Shown: piece by piece, positions 56,992 to 64,000 of the stretch
How the letters are laid out: each line of letters starts with the position of its first letter
Position numbering within the stretch: position 1 is the first letter of the stretch
From: Maniola hyperantus
Taxonomy: Eukaryota; Arthropoda; Insecta; Lepidoptera; Nymphalidae
DNA: 64,000 bases
Assembly: GCF_902806685.2 (NCBI RefSeq)
Contig: NC_048545.1
Location: forward strand, 10,217,852 to 10,281,851
Reading direction: 5' to 3'
Program-made: the position numbers and the translations under genes
The notes under the pieces: generated by a model
Databases searched by the model: none
The model's input: only the letters and a program-made list of their open reading frames with translations
Told to the model about the DNA's origin: nothing

Positions 56992-57161
56992 TTATAAGTC
57001 CCGCAAATTGCTAATGCGTGTGTCTGCGATTTAGTGACGTCAACACTAGACATAAGTTTCGAGCTAACGGTATATTTTTATTTTTGCTGACGTCAAAATG
57101 ACGTCATTTCAATGTTAATGAGACATGGTTCCAGCGCAATAGCAATTTGCAGGACTTATAC
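56992..57161. mobile_element. MITE family D copy
   Basis: TTATAAGTCCCGCAAATTGC and GCAATTTGCAGGACTTATA ends with AAATGACGTCATTT inside. Confidence 0.85.
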
Positions 57162-57649
57162 CTTAACGCGTTTCTCATACACGGTGGCTTTGTTTTTATA
57201 TTCTCGACTCAGTTTTACATGTACCTATGTAATAAGCGAGAGTGGATCAAATCTAAAATATGAATGTTAGGTGAGGCAAGCGCATACATAAGACACGACT
57301 GATTTACGGCTGAAATTGATAATACTTAGTAGGTACTTACTTAATTAATCTTTCAGTAATCAGTCGATAGCGACGTTGCTGTTTTTGTCAAAAACGACCA
57401 TGCATTTTATGACAATTAACAACGTTGCTAAGTAACTTATCGACATAAAGTTGATTATATAAATTTTTGCCGTTAATGTGTCACCTTAGTTAATGGAATA
57501 AATTATTGAACTTTAAAAAAAAAGATTCCAACGAATTGAGAACCTCCTCCCTTTTTGAAGTCGGTTAAACAATTGGTAAGGTATTGGTTTGCCGGAAAAA
57601 CTTATTCAAATCATTACCCTACTTACCCAAGTAGCCTTTTTTTATCGCT

Positions 57650-57945
57650 GGGAAATGTGTTTACGCATCTCCCTCCAGAAGCCAGCCAGCCAGGCCAACC
57701 AGCCAGCTGTGGAGAGAGGGCATGTGGGACTTGCCGGCCGAAAAGCGGCCGGAACACCCACTAAAAAACCCCAGCGGCACTTCTCCGCATCGCTTGGCGA
57801 CTGGGTCACGGGAACACCGAAGCAATCAACAATGACTCAGCTAGCGACGTCCACCGAGGCGTCTCTCCACCGGGGACCCACTCACGCGGTTCCCCACCGC
57901 ACGTCCGAGGCGTCCTACATTAACAAATTTTGTTTAAGATAAAAA
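57650..57945 (+). other. GC-rich block with an open frame of unknown nature
   Basis: An abrupt GC-rich stretch in AT-rich surroundings; 57589-57942 is open for 117 codons, low in hydrophobics and rich in Pro, Ala, Thr and Ser. Upstream lies CCTCCTCCCTTTTTGAAGTC, a common lepidopteran repeat end. No domain recognised; retroelement 5' sequence is the likeliest source. Confidence 0.3.
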
Positions 57946-58099
57946 ACAATGCAGTTTATTGTCTGAAGATTGTGCCAGGCGTGATGTTTTCCCTGCTTAA
58001 AATATAAGGTTTTTAGAGTCACGCGTCGTGGGGATTATCGTGTAAAAGCAGCACCTTGTAACGTTACTTAGCACATTAAATATAATATGTAGGTAACTG

Positions 58100-58545
58100 C
58101 GTACGTACCTCAAAAGGAAAAACGGAACCCTTATAGGATCACTTTGTTGTCTGTCTGTCTGTCTGTCTCTCTGTCTGTCCGTCTGTCTGTCAAGAAACCT
58201 ACAGGGTACTTCCCGTTGACATAGAATTATGAAATTTGGCAGGTAGGTAGATCTTATAGCTGACATTTGGGGAAAAATCTGAAAACCGTGAATTTAGGGT
58301 TAGATCACACAAAAAAATTAAATTGTGGTCATGAACTAATAATTAGTATTTTTAACTTTCGAAGTGAGTGACTATATCAAGTGGGGTATCATATGAAAGG
58401 TCTTCACCTGTACATTCTAAAACTGATTTTTATTTATTTTTATGCATCATAGTTTTTGAATTATCGTACAAAATGTCGAAAAAATAAGACTGTAGTACGG
58501 AACCCTCATTGCGCGAGCCTGACTGGCACTTGGCCGGTTTTTGTG
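58100..58545 (+). repeat. Family C repeat, best full-length copy
   Basis: GTACGTACCTCAAAAGGAAA, a (GTCT)n run, CTTCCCGTTGACATAGAATT, TCATATGAAAGGTCTT, and CTGGCACTTGGCCGGTTTTT at the end. Confidence 0.8.
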
Positions 58546-58574
58546 TGTAGAAAGTATTTCATTCCCTGTACATC

Positions 58575-58930
58575 ATACAGGGTGTAACCAGAACGGTGGC
58601 AAATACGAAGACAAGTGAAAGTACTAATGATTACTGATATGGTAGCAATAAAAAACGCGAAAAAATTTCCTATATTTTGTAAAATGATCACGAAATATTG
58701 CAAATAAAACATCTGATTGACGCTAGAGGTCAACGAACGTAGCTTAATTGGAGTCAATGCCACGTCGTAGGCGCCCGCGTTGATCCGAGTTTTACACGCT
58801 ATACATTGCGGGTTTGAAAAATACTAAATCACCAAACTACAAAATGAGGCAAATGGTTATTGGTATTGGATTGTGTTTAGGTAAGTAGTATAACAATAAC
58901 ACTAAGTTTCATTTTGATTACACTCTGTAT
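58575..58930. repeat. Family F repeat, intact copy
   Basis: ATACAGGGTGTAACCAG at the left, ACACTCTGTAT at the right; body CGCTATACATTGCGGGTTTG. Confidence 0.7.
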
Positions 58931-59240
58931 AGCTAAGATTTAGAATAGGTACAATTCGGAGATATCTTTGCTGATAATTTAAAATCCTGGTATATATACA
59001 AAAACAAGCGCTTTGTAACATAAACATAAATGACAAATACCTACCTATATGCTTAATCGTGGCATGAGCATATTATATTTTTTTAAGCTCCGTAAGCTCA
59101 ACTTGTAACTTTTCAAAAGCTAATAGCATATTACATACTTAATTTATACAGAACCACAAACTGGATATACTCGTATTTGAACTGGAAAAGCGGGATGGCA
59201 AAAAATTTAGAAATCAGTGTAGATAAATTTTTAAGTACTA

Positions 59241-59441
59241 GATGATGCCCGCGACTTCGTCCGCATGGATTAAGGATTTTAAAAATCCCTTGGGAATTCT
59301 TTGATTTTCCGGTGTGAAAAGTAGCCTATGTCCTTCCTCGAGATGTTATCTCTGTATAAGATGAGCCGTGAAAAACTAGCAGACAAACAAACAGACAGAC
59401 AGACAGACGCACTTTCGCATTTATAATATTAGTATGGATTA
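59241..59441. repeat. Interspersed repeat, near-complete copy
   Basis: TAGATGATGCCCGCGACTTC to CTTTCGCATTTATAATATTA with a (GACA)n run. Confidence 0.7.
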
Positions 59442-61113
59442 ACATTCACGAACTCAAGCGTACGATTGTTTTCAGTATTATAAAATACGAATGCATGAGT
59501 TTTGTCTAGTGGTGGAGCTACCTATTAAGCACTAATTTGCAGAGTTTTATAATTAAAATGTCTTTGTTTTAACAGTATTTAGATTTTAGGCAACTAAACT
59601 AAAACAATAACCACTCATTTGGAAATTGAATCAACCAAAAGCCATAAATCACCAATCAAACGTAACTAGAGGTAGTAAATCCTCCAGAGTCATACCCACA
59701 TGAATAAACAACGCTTGCTCTGCGCTAAGTTCCGCTCAGGAATTTAATCATGTAAAAGCAGCGCTGATAGTGCTTTATCTGGTCATCGTCTAGACGTCAT
59801 AATGCTGAAAAATAGGTCAAATGAAGCGTCACAGTTTAGCAATTATACAGTAGTGTAAAGGTTTTGTTCCTGGGATACTGCTACCGCTATTCCGTTTCGT
59901 GCACTAACTTAGCCCTATTTTTTTTTACCTTTTCAATCCCACCTTTCAATTTTTTGTTGAAACTGGATAACTTAAACATAATACACTTCGGCTCCCTCAA
60001 ACTCTTCTACTTAGCTAGATTGTAACCTTAATATTGGATGCAAAGTAGGTATCTTCATCTTCTAGATGTAGCTAGGAGACATAATCTTCTACCGAAAGTG
60101 TCCTAAGGGCTCAATGCAATACCTACTTGCACTTCAGGTCATTCCGAACAAAAGTTTTTGTGTCATAGTAAAATTTTCACTCATTTTTCTGCTAGACCCT
60201 TCAGCAGTTCTGCCCAAGTACAGAGTTTTAACAACTGTATGTTTGCTAATGTGTGTTAGCGTACCCAGTCAGGTATTTCATACGCTCCAGCGACTTTTGT
60301 GCTTTAATTTTTTATTATACAGACGAGGGCGTGTTCATAGTTAAAATAGTTTGCGGTCGCCTGGTAACACAGTTTTGGTATTTGCAGCTGACCCGGTTTT
60401 GTTGATGTTATACCTACGATATTAATTGCATCTCTAAAAGTTGTGACCCACACTAATATGAAGCGAAGCCATATTTGTAGGCAGGGATTCTGGAAATCTT
60501 TTACTGTAAACAAGAGGTATAAAATCTGTTCTGGCCTAATACCTAACATTAAAATATATCTTCTACCTAATTATATAAAATTCAAAGTCCTGACTGAGAC
60601 TGACTGATTTATATGTATATCAACGCATAGCCTAAACCACTGGTCCTAGAGTCCTGAAATTTGGAGGGTGTGTTCTTTGTAAAGAGTAGGTATCCACTAA
60701 AAGGTATTTTTCGAAATTCCACCCCTAAGGGGGGTAAAATAGGGGATGACAGTTTGTATGAAAGTCTATCGATGCGTTTCCATTGAAGCGGAGGAGAACA
60801 AATACGTGTTTTATTGACCAATCACGTTATTTATAGGTAACGTGATAATTTTATCATGTCAACTCTTAATCTACTGCTGCAGTCGAACTTTGCGTCAGTC
60901 CAGATCGTTTCACAATCTCTTCATCAGGTTTCAGTATGCAATGCATTTCGATCTAAATCTGCGCGAGCTTTAATAGACCATCCAATCCAAGTCGTTACTG
61001 CTAACAGGGTGACTCGTTAGCAACTTGGGGACGATTAATGCAATCTAACTCGCTTTAATGACTGTGGAGACGGATCTCTGCAGATGTCCTTTAGCCTTAA
61101 AGGTTTTTAAACT
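59442..61113. other. Gene-free stretch
   Basis: Contains a fragment at about 60,595-60,770 with ACCCCTAAGGGGGGTAAAAT as in other interspersed repeats. No exon recognised. Confidence 0.45.
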
Positions 61114-61427
61114 TCATCATCATCATCATGATCAACCCATTACCGGCCCGCTACTGAACAAGCGTCTCCTCTCAGAGTGAGAAGGGTTTAGGCAATAGTC
61201 TGCCACACCTGGCCCAATGCGGGTTGGCAGACTTAGCACACCTTTGAGAACGTGGAGAACTCTCAGGCATGTAGGTTTCCACGATGTTTTCCTTCACCGA
61301 GCAAGTGATATATAATAATTGTTTTTTTAAAAACACACATAACTCTGAAAATTTAGAGGTAAAGGAATCGAACCCACGACCTCCCGAAAATAAGGCGGAC
61401 GTCTTAACCATTAGGCTATCACCGCTC
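61114..61427 (-). repeat. SINE family A, full length
   Basis: + strand TCATCATCATCATCATGATC to CTTAACCATTAGGCTATCAC. Confidence 0.85.
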
Positions 61428-61789
61428 TTTTTTATTTAAACTTTACATACAAAAATAAAAGAAGGTAATACTAAAACAATAACAATATGTTTATGGTAAT
61501 ATGGCTGATACAATAAATAGCAAGTTTCTTTCTCGGTATTGTCATGTGAGAGACAAAATCTCAGTGGACGTTAAACATTTTGAGCCACCAACCAATCACA
61601 ATCATTTTTATCCGCCAACAACCAACATCCAATCGTTTCTGCCAATCTGAAACAAATGAATGTCCAATTGAAATTCTTCAAGAAATAAAAAGTAACAGCC
61701 GGTATCCAAACCTTTGGAAAAAGCAAGCGTTTCGCTCTCTTGTAAAGTTGATATTTTTTTTTTTGTAATAAAGAATATTTGCCATGTTG

Positions 61790-61935
61790 TGACTAATATT
61801 CCCCTTTCCTCTCCAATCCAACTAAGCGTAAAGCTTGTGCTAGGAGTACGTACGACAATAGTGCAACGGGCGGGGTTTGAACCGTCGACCTTTCGGTTTT
61901 CAGTCCACTCGTTTACCAGTTGAGGCTTTAAATTG
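61790..61935. repeat. tRNA-derived SINE fragment
   Basis: AACTAAGCGTAAAGCTTGTG and GGGGTTTGAACCGTCGACC; counterpart of 5940-6085. Confidence 0.6.
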
Positions 61936-62369
61936 TACGAAATCTAGTGCATAGTAGGTAAATCTAGTAGTAGTAGAAGTCATTGGTTACAGCACAATTC
62001 TAAATTAGATGGTGTAGAGCAAATTGGCCAAGTAACGACGAAGCGGGTGCTCCAATGGACAAAATTCGCGCCCGGTTGTGTATTTTCTAGTTCTAGTAAG
62101 ACCGCATGGTGTGGTCTTGTTGATTGGTCTCAGGCGGCTGTGATTGCAAGCCGAGCCTTATTGGCAAACATTTTGGAACAAAGCTTTGTTGACTGGATAG
62201 GTAAATTAGCATAACCAACTGGCTGTAAAGTGCAGACTACGTGAATAACTAACGCACAGCTTGCTTATGTTTGTGTTTGTTATACTTTAGTAACTTTGTT
62301 GTACGAGATAGTGGGACTTTTACTTCAGCACTGTAAGTGCTTTTTTCACAAGAGTTACCTGTAATGTAT

Positions 62370-62585
62370 CATCATCATCATCATCACTAACCGATAGACA
62401 TCCACCGCTGGACCTATTCCCTTGTGAATCCTGAATCCAGCGGCTCCCCGCGACTCGTCCGATGTCGTCCATCCACCTAGTAGGGGTCTTCTAACACTGC
62501 GTCTTCTGGTGCGAGGTCGCCATTCCAGCACCTTGGGACCCCAACGCCTATCGGTTTTACGAACTGTGTGCCCTGCCCATTGCCA
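62370..62585 (-). pseudogene. LINE tail fragment
   Basis: + strand CATCATCATCATCACTAACC, GCGAGGTCGCCATTCCAGCA, CCAACGCCTATCGG: same sequence as the relic at 6990. Confidence 0.7.
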
Positions 62586-62904
62586 TGTAATGTATAGCTG
62601 AATATAAATGCCTATTATAATAATCTATATCTATTACTGTTTCATTGTAAGCTGATGAAAATTTGAATTTCCCATTTATAACTGTCTTTTTCTTAACGTT
62701 AACCTGTAGTAAGATGTACTTTTTAGATAATTCAGCGCGGCGGTTCTAGGAGCCGTGGATACGTCGCCGCCACCACGCATTGCATCTATTCAAACCTTTA
62801 TTACACTGCATTCCTGATTATACTTACGTACCGCCGCCGTAGCTATCGTTTTCGACACGTTTCAGTCGTGCGTATGGTGTGTTCAAGCCATAAACCTAAT
62901 AATA

Positions 62905-63030
62905 ACGTTTTCTTGACAAATACGACAGACAGACAGACAAATAGACAGACAGATAGACCAACAGACAACAAAGTGATCCTGTAAGGGTTCCTTGAGTAGT
63001 TGAGAGTTTGAGGTACGGAACCCTAAAAAT
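62905..63030 (-). repeat. Family C repeat, 3' fragment
   Basis: GACAGACAGACAGACAA to AGGTACGGAACCCTAAAAAT. Confidence 0.65.
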
Positions 63031-63345
63031 GGGTTGTATATTAAAAACTTTCAGTCATTTGGGACGTGAGAAAACACTCCATTAAGCTTCAAGCTGCGGC
63101 ATATATTTCACCCGCTCGCTCGCTGCTAGTTCTCAACAAACTTGTAAAATGTTTGGCCGGACTTCGGTTAAAACTCAACGCAGCTGCCGACCGAAACTCT
63201 ACTTTTATTTTGTTGTTAACAATATTTCGACAAAGTTTACACTTTAAAGTGAAATCATTTTTGTTGCTGTGAAAACTTTAAATTAATATTTTGTTGTAGT
63301 TTTTGGTATCAGCCTGTAGGTAGGTATGTATATACTTAGTTCATA

Positions 63346-63880
63346 TATACAAGGTGTAACCAGTAGGGCGATTGTCTAAAACCTGCATCAATCATTATTA
63401 CAATCTCAATTGTTCTGATTGACTGAATTTGTACGATTCTTGTTGCAACAATGCATTGTAGCCAATAGTGAGCGAGCGTTAACCAATCAGAGATGATTGC
63501 GATCGTGACATTGTAGCTGTCATTCTCCCGCAATCGCTCAGCAGAACATCGGAGAACGAAGACCGGTGATAGTACTGATTATTACTGATATGGAACCACA
63601 AAAAAAAACCACAAAAAAATTTATAAAGTTTTGTAAAAGTTTGCAAATCTGACTAATCTGACTGACGCTAGAGGTCAACGCACGTTGCGTAAGTAGGCCA
63701 CTCGTAGTTAATGCCGCGTCGTAGGCGAGGCATTGATCCGAGTTTTGCACGCTATACATTGCGGGTTTGAAAAATTCTAAATCATTAAAACTACAAAATG
63801 AGGCAAATGGTTACTGGTACTCTGGTACTGGATTGTGTTTAGGTCGTATAACAATAACACTAAGAATACACCCTCTATGT
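63346..63880. repeat. Family F repeat interrupted by MITE family E
   Basis: TATACAAGGTGTAACCAG begins it and ACACCCTCTATGT ends it; the family E element occupies 63366-63537. Confidence 0.7.
63366..63537. mobile_element. MITE family E copy nested in family F
   Basis: GGCGATTGTCTAAAACCTGC at the left, CCCGCAATCGC at the right; body as at 45351. Confidence 0.7.
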
Positions 63881-64000
63881 ATGTGTAGAAATGAATTTAC
63901 AGAAGTCTTGATCTCGTAGTGTTAAAATAAAATTAAATAAGAAAGCAAAAGTTTTCTAATGAAGAATCAAAAGTACCTAAGTCAATTAAATCCGTGCTTT

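Noticed and set aside
30050..64000. A third malic enzyme copy
   Set aside because: None of the conserved exon motifs (YTPTVG, GMGIPVGK, FEDF, GQGNN) appears in the open frames I could read there.

Overview
The window reads as insect, most likely lepidopteran, nuclear DNA. The supporting signs are short coding exons with GT-AG introns, AT-rich introns packed with short inverted-repeat elements, tRNA-headed SINEs ending in GAT repeats, and relics of several non-LTR retrotransposons. No bacterial operons, rRNA genes or CRISPR arrays are visible.

Positions 1 to about 30,050 hold two malic enzyme genes in tandem on the + strand. Copy A is already under way at base 1 and runs to a stop at 14807: ten coding exons are visible, giving 545 codons, and the 5' exon(s) lie outside the window. 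Copy B is complete (19952-29247, eleven coding exons, 630 residues) and starts with a basic, acid-poor leader that looks like a mitochondrial presequence. The eight internal exons that both copies show whole have identical lengths (182, 181, 129, 183, 223, 143, 171, 124 nt) and identical intron phases, so this is a tandem paralogous pair. Both keep the catalytic Tyr and Lys, the three acidic metal ligands and the dinucleotide-binding Gly motif. They should decarboxylate malate to pyruvate while reducing NAD(P)+, copy B probably in mitochondria.

The most interesting gene-level signal is at the 3' end of copy A. Two alternative last exons follow the same donor at 12814. The downstream one (14647-14807) is intact. 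The upstream one (13681-13848) carries the C-terminal Leu-Pro-Asp-Cys-Tyr motif known from animal malic enzymes, but one surplus base breaks its frame.

From 14808 to about 18,700 lies an AT-rich stretch, probably the 3' UTR of copy A plus a LINE relic. From 18,860 to 19,668 three inverted-repeat elements sit directly upstream of copy B.

From about 30,050 to 64,000 I recognise no host gene. It is intergenic or deep intronic DNA made of overlapping and nested repeats: SINEs, LINE 3' ends, and at least eight families of short terminal-inverted-repeat elements (MITEs), several with readable target duplications and insertion order. A six-unit 62-bp minisatellite at 9108-9479 appears to have grown inside one of these MITEs. 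No undescribed multi-gene system was found.
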